A DNA stretch of 64,000 bases from Prostheceraeus crozeri (GCA_907163375.1 CAJQUW010001071.1:208261-272260), one strand, 5' to 3'. Positions 1-11,667 are shown, numbered from the stretch's first letter. The notes: a model not told the origin generated them from the sequence alone. Made by a program: numbers and translations.

Positions 1-2377
1 GATGGCAAGGCGTAGATCGATGCGAGACCTCACGGATAGCCACTTAAGATCTTGAAGTGGGGAGGTGATGTGAGCTGACCCTGGGAAATTGAGAACGAGT
101 CGAGCAGCGGCGTTGACGACACATGAACTTCGTCTTTTGGGCATTCAACTGCAAACCGTCAGACCTCAACCAATCTTTCAGGGCACTGACATAACATGAC
201 AGTATCGAAGATCATGATGACGAGTCATTGGGAGCACATGAACCGTATATTTGCAAGCACATGTGCCTTGGGACTGAAGCTCTCCATAAGAGGAATAACA
301 TCCATAATGTACAAAGAAATGAGAATTGGTCCGAGTACTGATCCTTGCGGCAAACCTGCATGAACCGGTAACGTGAAGGAAAAGTATCACGGAAGTGTAT
401 TTTTTGGTGACGGCTTCGAAGATAAGAGTCGAACCATCTTAATACAACTCCAGATTGACCAAATAATGTGGATAGACGATCAATGAGCACCTTGTATCGG
501 ACGGATGAAAACAAAGTAATCTTCCCATTGTCCATAGTACTTTAGATGTCACTGCTGAGCTTGAGGATAGCAGAGTTGAGAAAGTACGCAATTGCTTAAG
601 AGCAATTCGTTCAATGATTTTTGACAGAAATGGCAGGTTGGTGATCGGGCGATAGGAGGATAGGTCATCTGCTGTACAGAACTTCTGCAACGACAGGTGC
701 AACGCATGATGTTACAAGATGAGATGGAAATAATCATTGTGTAATTGAAGAATTCACTAAGGAGCACAAAAAAGGGGAACAGTCAATGCAGCTCGTCAAG
801 TGCTTAACAGGTATCGGATCACGGGATGACTGTTCATTAGGCAAGGACTGAATGACAGAGGCTACTGCAGTTGGAGTAACAGGCTCAAATTCAACTAGGC
901 GGTAAATGACTAGGACAGTGGAGAATGATGGAGGAGAATAAGCTGTTGCGGATTGAACGTCATTTGCAGTGAAGAAAGCACTGTCTGCAGAGCGATCACG
1001 GCCAAGGCGGTGGCTTAAGGAACGCCATAACTGTGCGGAATTGCGAGACTCATTTAACTTTATTACATCAGTGCAATTCGCTCTTTTTTCGAAGAACATT
1101 CCTATGGTACTTTTACGTGTATACATGTATTCCATGCAGAACAAAGGAAGTCGTTGTTTGCACCATTTACTTGTCGCTGTACACGTCGAAGAAGACGTTT
1201 GGCCAATTTATACTCATCCACTGATTAGATTTATGACGTCGAAGTTTAGCTGAACGCAGAGGAACAAGATCATCGAGGACCTTTTAATAGTGGTATCATA
1301 GCATTGAGCAAGTTGATCACTACTAAGTCCGCACTATTCTTCGGGGCTGCATAACACTGATCGAGAGATGTCTGATCGAAGGTCTTGCATAATAAGCTGG
1401 TTCCACGGGCGGTAGGAGATGGACTTATAGACAGGAGGTGATCTTTTAAGATTTGACTCCCATTTAAAAGAACCTGTGATCAGAAAGACCAGGGTCAAAC
1501 ATTAGGATGGGAGTGAAGTGCGAGCTAAGACTAGAGAACACAAGATCGGTGATACCATTATAGATGTGAGTTGGTTGATTGACAGGGTACGCAAAACCAT
1601 AAGAGGAGAATGTGTCACTCAACTGAAGAGTGTACAAGTTATTCGAAGACTCCATGTAAATGTTGTTAACAGAACAGGTTCTCCTGAGTCCGAAATCAGT
1701 TCAAGAACACAAGATAATTCCGTGAAGAACATCGAAGTGACTGCGTCTCTCCGGTAAAATAGGACAACAATACAGGAGGCAGATCCAGACGAAATTCGAA
1801 CGTCGTGGGGCAGAAGCCAATAGGTACACGAACAAGGAGAATACAGGATGTAGAAACGATAGCCACATCACCATGATTCACATTAACAGTGATCTGATAT
1901 GTTGTAGCCAGAAGATTGTAGACGCTGCACAGAGACTGAGTCTGAATCGTGCCACGCTTCCACCTACATCATTACGTCGACCTGGTTCTCTGAGGTGATC
2001 TGAATGAGCTCATCAACTTTGTTATTCAAAGAGCGAGTGTTGTATAGAACGAATGATAGGGACTTGAATAACTGAAAAATATGGCGTTCATACCGAGGAG
2101 TTGAGCATAGAACACGTTGACGCTCAGTCTGAGACGGAAAATCAATGGAGGTAATACGCCGACGTCGAAACATCGCAGTTCTGATGGAAAAGGCGTTAGT
2201 GTGTCCGCAAATATGATTATTGTTTCGTATTCTGTAGAAAAATAGCTTTCTCTTGACATGGCGTGTAATCCCAACACAAGTTTTACGTCCAAACTCGCGT
2301 ATTGCTGATATTGAATGATAGAGTGGCATGCATGCATGTATTGACTGACAATGACAGAGCAAACGATGCACGCGCAC
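1..2377 (-). mobile_element. Decayed non-LTR retrotransposon (Jockey/CR1-like), 3' part runs off the left edge
   Basis: Pieces of one LINE ORF2 lie in the expected order on the minus strand, reading from high to low coordinates. The endonuclease start (LYNTRSLNNKVDEL) is near 2050-1967. A middle endonuclease piece with HGDVAIVSTSCI and FCPTTFEF lies at 1881-1696, and the endonuclease end with ITDLVFSSL and DPGLSDHRFF at 1655-1464. A linker with DPIPVKHL lies at 1144-734. Reverse transcriptase starts with SYRPITNLPFLSKIIERI (702-439) and continues with WFDSYLRSRHQ (535-212). The pieces fall in different frames with many stops and shifts, so the copy is old and inactive. YNTRSLNNK and SYRPI..LP are typical of Jockey-superfamily elements including CR1; I cannot fix the clade. 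The catalytic FADD region and the 3' end would lie to the left of base 1. No ORF1 is seen upstream, so the 5' end is probably truncated near 2.1-2.4 kb. Confidence 0.85.
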
Positions 2378-4067
2378 AATGCAACGCGAGGCGCTTCAGA
2401 TATCTGAGTAGCTACGACCGCAGAAAGCTGTCGGATGATAAAGAAATTATTTTGAGAATGTAATCACAAAATTTTAAAATATATGAAATATTCCAATTTT
2501 TTAGCTAGAATCTTCTTAAGTCATGCAGTCGCTCGGGTTTGTTGCTAATAATTATTGACATGTAGGGACAAACAGCAAAACATGATTTTAAACACATCAA
2601 TTGCGAATGTACCACATCAGCACAAATGATCTCTTATGTTGTCAAGTTCATGCGAGATCTAGTGAATGTCTTCGAATCATAAACATAGCCAGGTAGTCTC
2701 TTCTGTAACAGTGTAATATAAATGAATAGTGTTAGAAGACCTGAAAGTGTGAGGAGAATTTACTTGATACACCTCTTGCAATCCAAAAGCGATGTTGTCT
2801 ATTTAATAGTAAAATACATCAGTACAAATTCAATTTTCAATTTGACTTGAGATTATTGATACATGTCGTGAAATTCACTGATTTTGCATTCTTCTTTCGC
2901 AGTTCAGCAAGGATTAGAATCTTCAAGTCATCAACTATTTTCTCAAGTCATTCAGCAATTTTGTTACTTTACAATTATCATCATCATGAAAATACAACTT
3001 TGTGATTAATCTGCACTACCTAATCATTGTAGTACCAATAACATAATCACGGCTCAAGGGCAATAGTGCCAATTAATTATTCAAGATAAATTTGAGATAA
3101 ATTGTGATTTCTACTTCATTTTTCTCTTATTTCACCGTCAGATTAGAATATTAACAAAATTAAAGCTTGAGTTTTGTTCAATAAATTTTGCAATCAAAAG
3201 ACTTAGAGAAGACATGAAGTTTCAGATTGAATCATATAGGCCTATCTGATTGTCGTCTCCTCTTGCTGAACAGGTATAAGAGTCAACATACACTGCTAAA
3301 AATTTATTTTTATTTTTCACTTCGGTTTTGGTAACAGAAGAAGTTGATCGTTCCGACATTAGTATGAAAGATGCAATGCGCTGTGATGCGACTGCTGTAG
3401 TTCATGTTGAACTTCTGTCGTTAGTTTTTGAAATTCTCATTATGCGGACCTTATCTAGGTCTTGCGACGATAAGGCACGAGGTAGCGAATAATAGTTAAT
3501 ATCGTGGTGCCGACGTGTCAGACTTGGTCCTTTGTCAAGGCAGTTAGGAAAATGTACGCTGTATTGTGTGAGCTACTCAATTGGCTTGCAAATCTCCAAG
3601 TCGCACGTAAGCAGCAGCGATCCTCTGCTTTATATGAGCTATTACATACATGACATCTTTAATTCAAAAGTTGATATCATTCAGACAGTTACCATATTTA
3701 TAGTGGTGTTGATCGTTGAAAGTAGTTTGTAGCTCTTGACTTGACAAAGTTGACTGCTTTCTAAGTAATAATCGCTTAATCTAAATTCGATATGAGATAT
3801 TTTGTACTTGAACTGAGGAAATTGATGAGTTAATTGCGTAACAAAGCAACTGAAATTATATTCCTTCAAGTCAGATTTGAGATTTTTTACTAATAATGCA
3901 AGGTCTTAAGCGTTAAAGACAACTGAGTTGAGTCAATTTACTATCAGACTTAGTTAGTTGATAATGAGTTGGAAAAGGTGTAAAGCAAATATAGGAAGAA
4001 CCGCTGATTATGCTCAATAAAGTCTGTCTTTATTGCCAAGGACAATAGCAGTCGCATTTACTTTCAG
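2378..4067. other. No gene seen (AT-rich intergenic or intronic)
   Basis: AT-rich sequence with no coding signature. The short open frames here, including one at 3532-3732, have no recognisable motif and biased, low-complexity composition. Nothing is supported. Confidence 0.6.
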
Positions 4068-4260
4068 TATCACCATTCGGTGCGTGTCTGATGTTGGCGA
4101 GTCCTACTTCTCGGAAACTTTGGATGTGGTGGTTGAACGCACTGAAATGTCGGATCCAGTAGACGATGGGAGGGGCGAATCCCGACAGAGCGAATTGAGT
4201 GTAGAGGAGGACGCCAGTGAAGTAGCGGATCGCGAACGTGTCTATGAAGAGGCACGCAAG
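4068..4260 (+). CDS. Candidate internal exon of a host gene, acidic Ser/Glu-rich protein
   Basis: A frame open through this interval ends in GCACGCAAG followed by GTGAGAGG, a good donor site at 4261. It is preceded by a pyrimidine tract ending TTACTTTCAG (AG at 4066-4067), a plausible acceptor. The exon would begin with the last base of a codon and end in phase 0. The peptide begins ITIRCVSDVGESYF and becomes rich in Glu, Asp, Ser and Arg (SELSVEEDASEVADRERVYE). The next candidate exon, at 11452, opens in the same phase with a very similar charged composition (HEEEKERDESVEED), so both probably belong to one gene, as a cytoplasmic tail or other disordered segment. No domain is recognised and no function is proposed. 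The local rise in GC against AT-rich flanks supports an exon. The open frame also runs upstream to an ATG at 4033, so an alternative is a first exon starting there. Confidence 0.45.
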
Positions 4261-5869
4261 GTGAGAGGAGAAAATACTTGAGTGTATCTTTATAATCATT
4301 CAATGAAGTCAGATATGTCAAACGTAAGTCACATTTCGCTGGATTTATTTTGATGATCTGACTAGGCTGTCGTATCAATTAAAATATTAACAATTCTACC
4401 TTGCCACAACCAGTCAACAGTTTCCGACATGAGTTGCACATATTCAGATGTAAACCATAAAGAGAATTACTGGTTTTTGCGCTGAAGCTGTGGAAGGTAT
4501 GTGGATCACTGTAAAACAAAGACATAAACTTCACAAGAAAGATTCAAAGAAATTTCTTGCGACAAAGTTCATTCCTAGATAGCAGTTCGAGATTTTTTTT
4601 GAAATTTAACAATTTGTATAAGCATTGCATGAATATTTCAGTTGCTCTGTTAAAGGTCTTCAAAATGTTGGGCAACTGCAAAACTTCCGCGGAAAGCCGC
4701 GGTGTTTCCTCATTAAACTTCGCAGAGAACTTAAGAGCAGATGTATAGACGGATAATGCATGACATTGCCAACTTTACTCCTATTTGAAAAGCATTAGTA
4801 ATCTTTGATTTGAATTGTTTACTATCTATCTCTGATTTAGCTGAGGGTGGGAACAGGCACCAAAGGTATTTTCATTTTACCTCTTTGTTGCGCTTAACAT
4901 GTGTAGAATGTGAGAAATATGACATTTTCAACCGAAGTCAAATCATTTTGTCAGATATGGGCTGTAAAGTTAAGTTTCAGACATCATTCATATCATTCAA
5001 TAAAAAAAGCCGACTTCATGTCGTCATGAGATAGTCAATCATTAATAAAAGTAAGACTTAAGGGAACAGTCTTCAACGCCGACACAATGAGCGATAGTGT
5101 ATGAATTACTTTTGTAAAGAAGATCAGTGTTAAACATTTTAAGAAAGTCGCCTGAACGTTTTCTCAGAAAAATTCAGGAGTAGCTGGCTAATCTGAAATT
5201 TGAATTATCTTTATCACAAAGCAAAAGGTCGCTTTACAATATAGAGGACTTCTAATCGATGAGCCGGTACAATGCAACTGGTGAATAGTTCACGCTCAAT
5301 GTTGGACTTTATGAAGTTTCAGTAACTAAATCCCCTCCTCATCACCATCGTTATGGAGGCTATTTGCAGGATTACCGTTGAATATGCCCTCTAGAGATCC
5401 TCTGCGCGGATGACTTGGTTATAATACAGTAAAACCTGTTTGTAGTGGACCCTCTCCGTAATGGACACTCGTACGCAATGGACACTTTGTCCTGCATAAT
5501 TTGCATTTCTCATTGGAATGCCCCTTGCCATAGTGGACACCTGCTCAACGTGGACAATGGACAACATTTTGTGACAATTTCCCTCAATAGGTGTGGACAA
5601 ACACATCATCAAAGTGGTTAATTCTCAAGATGAGATTGCTGTGTATGGCAATCTCGTCTTAAGTTTTGTTATGAAAACACGATGATTGACACGAATTGAC
5701 ATTATTCCCATCTCATAATAATTAAATTAACACATTGCCGCACTTGTAAACAGTCCAAACCAAGCAAAAGATTGATGATGTTGTCTGAAACTCTTCAAAC
5801 CCGTCGGCCACTCACGATGAGGTGACATAATCGCTTAATTGACTTTCATGATAAAAGATGTCTTAAGCA

Positions 5870-6061
5870 ATGGTGAGTCTTTCAGAAAAAGTGAAATACA
5901 TTCGTTTAAGTGAAAAGGGCTTGCCAGTAAGAAAAATTGCCAATGAAATGAAAGTTGGGAAGAGCCAAATTGGCAACATTTTGGGAAGAAAAGAAGAAAT
6001 TCTACAGACATTTTCATCGGGAGAAGTTAGCATCGTAGAAGTTAGAAAAATCTGCGATTAA
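5870..6061 (+). pseudogene. Tigger/CENP-B-type transposase, N-terminal helix-turn-helix remnant
   Basis: Open frame of 63 residues from ATG 5870. Residues 8-45 (KVKYIRLSEKGLPVRKIANE, then KVGKSQIGNILGRKEEIL) follow the pattern of the psq/CENP-B N-terminal helix-turn-helix of Tigger and pogo transposases, where a conserved 'G..VR.IA....V..S.I..I...KE.I' core binds the transposon ends. The frame stops at 6061, before the second CENP-B-type DNA-binding domain and the whole DDE catalytic domain. It sits about 440 bp inside the left terminal repeat in the same orientation, as expected for the element's own gene. An unlikely alternative is a host CENP-B-like gene; the flanking inverted repeats argue against that. 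Confidence 0.8.
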
Positions 6062-6130
6062 AAGTGTTTCTACAAATGTGGATTCAAGTTTCCCTCAGAC
6101 AGTGATATACCGGAAGCGGTTTCAACAGAC

Positions 6131-6415
6131 TTGGAACTAGATTCTTACCACCGCATCCTTGATCCCGAAATCACTCTAGACGAAGTTATTAGCTTCGACG
6201 ACAACATCGAAACCAATGATCCTACAGATACGTGTGATCCTGATCCATCAGATGCTGAATCTGAATCAGAATGTGAAGAGAGACTAACAGGTATGAAACC
6301 ATGGAGTGAATACCAAACGCACTTAAATGACTTATTATCAAGGGCAATGGAATCCAATGACGAAGAGAGTGTAGATATGATAATTAAGCTTCAAGAACGT
6401 TTTCGCATAATGTAG
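6131..6415 (+). pseudogene. Acidic C-terminal remnant of the pogo/Tigger transposase
   Basis: Ninety-four codons rich in Asp, Glu and Ser (DPDPSDAESESECEERLTG), ending in an amphipathic stretch (LLSRAMESNDEESVDMIIKL). Tigger and jerky-like transposases commonly end in such an acidic tail after the DDE domain. It lies just downstream of the helix-turn-helix remnant within the same pair of terminal repeats. Its frame differs from that remnant, consistent with an internal deletion joining the two ends of the gene. No catalytic residues are present. Confidence 0.6.
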
Positions 6416-7415
6416 TTAAAGAGTTCGAAAGTGGCCAGACAAACTCATATTGACAATTTTTTTAAACCACAATAGACAGTTATCTTCTGAACTTGCGTAC
6501 CTTTTTGTGAGAAGAAATCTCTCTATAAAACATGTTCAATTAAACTGATCGATGTATTTAATTTTTGGTTTTAACTTCATGACAAAGGAAAGTGTGTAGA
6601 TCATTATAATCTTATATATATATTAAGTGATCATTGACATAATTCACTGACCAGAAAATATATCAATTAACAAATTCGTATACACGTAGCAAACAGCATA
6701 AATTATTCAAATAATTAAGTTTCTCATGATACAGAAGTACGAATAGAGTTTACGGTGATCATATACAATAACATAATATATGCATAATATTATATATTCT
6801 ATAATGTATTTGCAAATAATTTCAGTATTTACATAATACTAATATACGCTGCATGTGCAGAATATAACCACTATAAGTACTTTCATATGATTAAAAAACG
6901 ATAATAATAACGAGAAAGTGAGTATTGAAGTAAACGCAGATGGACCCCTTTACATAATGGACACCTGTTCTCAATGGACACTTTGAGCTGCTAAAAATGG
7001 TGTCCATTAAATAGAAGTTTTACTGTATCGGAGTCTGTCAAATCATATGCTGGAATGGAAGGCATGCCTGGACATCAAGTCAACAAGACCACGGTTCTTA
7101 TCAGCTGGAGTGATCAGGAGTCAGTGAAAGATGAAGGAAAGTTTCCTAGTGGTCTTTGCAGGAAGATTGTACGGAGGAACTTATCATTCATTGCTCAACT
7201 TGCCAAAAAATGGATGCATCATAGATGTACAGGTTTGTCCTCTCCGTGCTGATCCTTATTATCCGCTGCAATGGAGGAGCTCCCACATCACAGCCACAGG
7301 TCACCAAGTTAGCAAGTGGCAACAACTCGTTAGAAGTTGCAGAGGACTTTTTTGTGAGAGTGACATTCTTGGGAGGCTGCTGGTAGTGTTTAAAAGAATT
7401 TACACAATTTATCAG

Positions 7416-7783
7416 GAGTTAAGATGAGCAAGGACTCTCTGAGACACTGGCTTGATGTCTACAACATGTACATGCATTAAAAGCGCATTTTTGCATGCTT
7501 CGGGAGCATGCCTCATCAAAGCAGAATACATAGTATGCCTCACCAAGAGCGAAAACTGAATGATGCGATGCATGGATGCGGTCAAACTTTACGATTGACT
7601 TTGTACATGTGATCTACGAAGGATGCGTGGCCTGGATGTACGGACGCCGAGTTACGGAGGTTATGATGAACAAGGACACAGACTTGATGTCGAAAATATT
7701 ACATGCATAAAAAGCGCATTTGTGCATGCTTCGGTAGCATGGCCCATCAAAACAGAAGACCTAGCACGGCTCGAAAATTTTTA
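7416..7783 (+). repeat. Diverged direct repeat of about 130 bp
   Basis: Two copies, about 7416-7553 and 7657-7783, share a run from 'GAT-GAGCAAGGAC' through CTTGATGTC, ACATGCAT.AAAAGCGCATTT, GCATGCTTCGG.AGCATG and CATCAAA.CAGAA, with scattered differences and small gaps. Each contains a small GCATGC-centred inverted motif. It looks like an old local duplication or two copies of a short interspersed repeat; no coding potential. Confidence 0.7.
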
Positions 7784-8040
7784 AACAGTTGTGTTCTGAC
7801 AGCTCTTATTTCCATGCAACCTTCTTTCGATGTTGCCTAACAGAAAATCACAAAGATGACTTTTCACGTAATAGTTAGTTATCCAGTTTTAATCCGGTGA
7901 TTTCCCCGTGTCCGAAGGTGGCCGGCATAATAATTCTTTATTTTTCGCAGAAGCAAGTTATTTGTTCGTCAAAGAGTTTGTACAGATTTTCTTAGTTATT
8001 TGTAGTGCCGGCACTAATTAATGTTCCTGTCTTCTGAATT

Positions 8041-9159
8041 TTGTTTTCATTACATCACTTACACAATGTGTCCCATTATGTCTGCAAGTCCTCCCATCTG
8101 GGAGGGAAAATTGAAGAACTTGTCCGGAATATTTATCGTCAACTTAAATATTTTACTACACAATCGGAGCAATTGCTGTCAGCATCAAAGATGCTAGAAA
8201 TCGAAGAGGTGTTGCCTCCTCGATTCGTAGAGAACCGCCCTTTCCAAACTCCAGCAGTCGTAATCAGCCTTTTTGAGGCTTTGTGTAAGCGCTCTACCGA
8301 TTCAAAGAAACTGGTGCATACTTCAACCGAATTGCGAACGAGCTTCAAGATACAAAGAAAGAATGCTTCTTGAAGTTTTTAGCGGAAGTTCTGAAGCCCT
8401 TCCTTAGCTTTGAAAAAATGTTTCAGAAGAATGGCACGCACATCCATAGCTTAAATCGTAAGTTGAAGCACGTCATGAAGCAGTGGTTCCTTCGATTCAT
8501 TCAGCCAGATAAAGTCCCGAAGAAAATGTGGGAAATCGACGTCATGAATGAGTCCATTTGGTTGTCACCTTATCGGATAAGCATGGGTGAATCTGCAAGA
8601 TGACTCTTTGTATCTCTCTGTTGATGATCAAAAATGTTGTGCTGAAGGAATTTTTCAAGCTGGATTATCCAAGTTGAGTTAATATCTCCTTTTTGAAAAC
8701 AGGCTACTCCAAGCATGCCAAATCCTCGATCCTTCAAACCAATCGAATGGGAAGTACTGTAGATGGATAAAACGTCCAGGCAAACAACTTCCAAATTTAT
8801 TGAAAGTACATGTTGGAACTTCAGTAGTCGAAATCCGCATGCACTAAGAAAAATACAGACCTCGCAACAGACACATGCATCTTGGATATCTGGTGCTCAT
8901 TACGCCAATATCAAGCAGCCCTTTGCTTTTGACGATTGTGATAGCCGTGCTGGTGGTTCCGCATGGCCACGCCGAGGTTGAGCGTGCATTTTCAAAGCAA
9001 AGTGATATAATCACAAAAAAGAGAAATTTACTGGACCCTAGAACAGTCGAAGCTTTGATAGTCACTCAGTCTTGTTTACGAGTGAAGAATTGGACTGCTG
9101 CAACTTTGCCACTGACGAAGCATTTGAAGGATTTGTGTCTTCAAGCACATGCCAGCTAA
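8041..9159 (+). pseudogene. hAT-superfamily transposase relic (C-terminal half)
   Basis: Three open pieces on the plus strand give the C-terminal half of a hAT transposase. The first (8041-8373) has VRNIYRQLKYFTTQSEQL and, further on, a segment like those around the conserved hAT tryptophan region. The middle (8370-8603) is weak. The last (8875-9159) contains the dimerisation region: VLVVPHGHAEVERAFSKQ followed by KKRNLLDPRTVEAL. The 'AEVERAFS..K.....RN.L...T..ALI' pattern is the hallmark of the hAT C-terminal dimerisation domain, and the piece ends 33 residues later at a stop. The frames differ between pieces, so the gene is broken. No hAT terminal repeats or 8-bp duplications could be placed. 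Domesticated zinc-finger BED proteins share this domain, but the breaks argue for a dead transposon. Confidence 0.8.
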
Positions 9160-9180
9160 AAAATGAAATGACAAGAAGAC

Positions 9181-9543
9181 AGGAGTGCCATTACAGCAGA
9201 ACAAAGGAATGAATTATTTGAACAAGTGGCAACAGAGAAAATAACCAATCAAAAATCCATATCATTGGAGGAGAATCTGAAACGAAAAGAAAAGGATATT
9301 GAAGCGAAATAACGGTATTATGATGCACGTATAAAACTAATGCGAGAGTTACAGCAGAAGGTCCAGTTAGATGAAGAGGAGCTGAACAATTTCAAGAAGC
9401 AGCAAGGCTAGTTGAAAAAGCAGCAAGAAAGGGCATCAATGAAGGCTGCAGAATCTGTACTCAAAAGTAAAGCGCTTGAATTTTTGCTCTGCAAGATGTC
9501 ATTCGAGAAAAACGCGATAAAAGTAGCTCCTATACCATTGTGA
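9181..9543 (+). pseudogene. Coiled-coil reading-frame relic just after the hAT gene
   Basis: One frame reads 120 codons with strong coiled-coil character: EQVATEKITNQKSISLEENL, then KRKEKDIEAK, later RELQQKVQLDEEELNNFKKQ and KKQQERASMKAAESVL. It is interrupted by two in-frame stops (TAA near 9310, TAG near 9410) and ends at TGA 9541. Charged, Gln/Glu/Lys-rich heptad-like composition over 360 bases in one frame is not expected by chance in this AT-rich DNA. It could be the 3' exon of a second gene, a second protein of the hAT element, or part of the host gene whose intron this is. I cannot identify the family. Confidence 0.5.
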
Positions 9544-11163
9544 AGCGATGATGAAATCGTCATCAATCAAGGTAAGAATTATAATCCATGCTGTTGATAA
9601 TTTTTTTATATTATTGAAATATCAGCAGCTTGTATTGAAATTCTATTTGGCTAAATTTCTATCTTGGCTGAAAACTTTCGAATTATGTTGCTTATGATGA
9701 TTGTAAGATATGAAATCTTCCTCCATCGGTGGTCATCAGCCACATGTATTTTTACCCGATTATGATAAAGCCATGGATATTTTTGAAGACTCTCTGGTTA
9801 TTGTTTTATAGTTATACGTATCAAAGATTTGTTATTTTGTCTCTTTTTTCCTCACTCGTAAAATGATGAACGCTATCTACTGTAGTGACTGACTAGCATA
9901 AGCGCACATCTACGAAAGTACATAATGCTGTGTATAAGTTCATTAAAGTATATCCAATACCGTGGCCCGAAAATTTTGAGCTGACGGACTACGAACACTG
10001 AGGCTATGTTACTTATGCGTATGTACTTGTTCAGTGAATGCATTGACCTAAGTCCATAAACATATAATTCTTTTTTCCTAGTTTCATGCTATGGCTTGCT
10101 AGTTTTTAGATCTTTTAGTACAAGTCACTGATGGGCATCATTATCAAGTATTTCACAAGTATGGATCAAGTATGAGATTAATCAAAAGTGCATACCATTG
10201 TTCAGTTTCATCGAAAGCTATCCATCATCAATGTGTAGTTTTCGTGAATCAATGGAAATAATATTGCTCTTTTAGCCATCAAATTTATATCATATTGTCA
10301 TTATGTGTTCATATACTTTTCCTACATTCCGCAAAAATATATGCCAATGCAGCTTCATCAAGTGTAGTTATATAAAGAGATAAAATTTATCCGAAAATAG
10401 GCATCCTGAGCAATTATTTGATTAAAAAATTGCTCATCAGTAATGCAAAATTTGTGATTAAATTCTCATTCCTGATTAGCAAGAGATAAGATGATATGTA
10501 AATAGCATCACGTTTGCGATTTCCCACTCCTTTATGTTAATAATGGCATTAAACTTGATGTCGCACTTTTTGTTGACGAAATGAATTAATATGAATGATA
10601 TCATAGATTTTAATAATACATTGTTGTGATATTTAAAATGTGACAATATATTTATGTTTTAAATATGGCTAAAATATCAGTGTTTTTAGCTTGTTTTTTT
10701 AAACGTTATTTTGTATTGTTTTTACACTATAAAACGTGTGTTTCCTAATTTCGATGTACTCGTACCATCCACAACTCTTGAGACAATGTAATCCTTTCTA
10801 TGCATGTATGAGTTTTTTTCTAGCATTATATGCTCAGTAAGTGATGACTGTAGCCATGCCTTCATCAAACTGAATACGACAAGTAGAAACATGAAAAATT
10901 AAGCCGTCAGTGTCATCGAATCATTTGCGGCCCAACGTATGTGTCACAGAATTGAGTCAAAGAAGGGGACGAACAGGCTATGAGAATCTTCTACTGCCTG
11001 CTCGACGAATATCACATCCTACACGGTTATGTACCCCCGACATTGACAACCACAAATGAACTAAAAGTACTTCGCTTGACAATGACACTGTAATGGTGTC
11101 GTTATAAGTGGTTCAATGTCCACAAGAAATAAGTAAACAACAATGACAACTTTCATTAAAAAA
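9544..11163. other. No gene seen (AT-rich)
   Basis: Very AT-rich, without coding signal, clear repeats or RNA structure that I could identify. Confidence 0.6.
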
Positions 11164-11205
11164 CGAGGATTGCCAGAGTGAGTAAAGCCCAGTTCGAATC
11201 CCTCA
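11164..11205 (+). other. tRNA-like scrap (A-box and B-box fused)
   Basis: The segment joins TGCCAGAGTGAGTAAAG, like the A-box and D-arm of a Leu or Ser tRNA, to CCAGTTCGAATCCCTC, which contains a B-box (GTTCGAATCC). The anticodon arm is missing. This could be a tRNA fossil, the head of a tRNA-derived SINE, or chance. It cannot be a working tRNA. Confidence 0.3.
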
Positions 11206-11451
11206 GCATCAGCACATCTACCTGCTTAAACATGCAACCATATCCGGAGCAAATTTGAGAGACACAATCAGCATATGAAGTTAATTTCCACTGGCATTCA
11301 TTAAATAGATATTGCTTGAAAAATGTAATTATCAAGGGAGGAACTTAGGGTACGCTTTTAAAAAATAAATGTCACTGTGTTGAAAACAAATAAAGAACGG
11401 TGCCTGACGTGAAATGAAGTAAATTTCACATGTATTACTGTTTTCCTGCAG

Positions 11452-11667
11452 GTAATGGAGATGTCGACAAGTTACGAATCGGAGAAGTCGCAGGCGACAG
11501 TGACCGAGGCCCGGTTGTCGACCCATGACACTGTCAGTGTCGCCTCCTCACAGGAGTCAAGTTTTGGTGAAGAGGATGATCAGCCACTCCGACCAATTCA
11601 TAAAGAACGAGTGCACGAGGAAGAGAAGGAGAGAGATGAATCCGTTGAGGAAGACATAGACTGCTGA
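11452..11667 (+). CDS. Candidate terminal exon of the same host gene, acidic coiled tail
   Basis: A strong acceptor (TGTTTTCCTGCAG, AG at 11450-11451) opens a frame of 71 codons ending TGA at 11667. It begins VMEMSTSYESEKSQATVTEA and is rich in Ser and Glu (THDTVSVASSQESSFGEEDD, then HEEEKERDESVEEDIDC). Codon use is markedly more GC-rich than the surrounding DNA. The phase (0) matches the donor at 4261, giving a junction ...EEARK|VMEMS. The product would be a disordered, acidic C-terminal tail with many possible phosphorylation sites; the terminal Cys-stop is plain to see. No domain or family is recognised. It could also be a short first exon of its own using the ATG at 11455, but no donor follows before the stop. 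Confidence 0.5.
   Translation, partial: VMEMSTSYESEKSQATVTEARLSTHDTVSVASSQESSFGEEDDQPLRPIHKERVHEEEKERDESVEEDIDC

Larger units (their letters stand above)
5427..7025 (+). mobile_element. pogo/Tigger-like DNA transposon, internally deleted
   Basis: The element starts CAGTAAAACCTGTTTG and ends with the inverted counterpart (AAGTTTTACTG), directly flanked by TA at 5425-5426 and 7026-7027. TA duplication and CAGT ends are diagnostic of pogo elements in the Tc1/mariner superfamily. Terminal repeats match over about 25 bp with a few differences. Both ends carry clustered copies of an ATGGACAC word (for example near 5460, 5480 and 5535 on the left, and 6955, 6975 and 7000 on the right), likely transposase-binding subterminal repeats. 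Inside are an N-terminal transposase DNA-binding domain (5870-6061) and an acidic C-terminal remnant (6131-6415). The central DDE domain is missing: only about 70 bases lie between the two where several hundred codons are expected. At 1.6 kb it is a non-autonomous deletion derivative. Confidence 0.9.
4261..11451 (+). other. Putative 7.2-kb intron packed with transposon relics
   Basis: If the exons at 4068-4260 and 11452-11667 belong together, this is the intron: GT at 4261, AG at 11450-11451 after TTTTCCTGCAG. It contains the pogo-like element at 5427-7025, a direct repeat at 7416-7783, a hAT relic at 8041-9159, a coiled-coil relic at 9181-9543 and a tRNA-like scrap near 11164. The stretch 4261-5424 shows nothing coding. 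Confidence 0.4.

Noticed and set aside
4030-4378. Minus-strand frames opposite the first candidate exon
   Set aside because: Splice sites and composition favour the plus strand.
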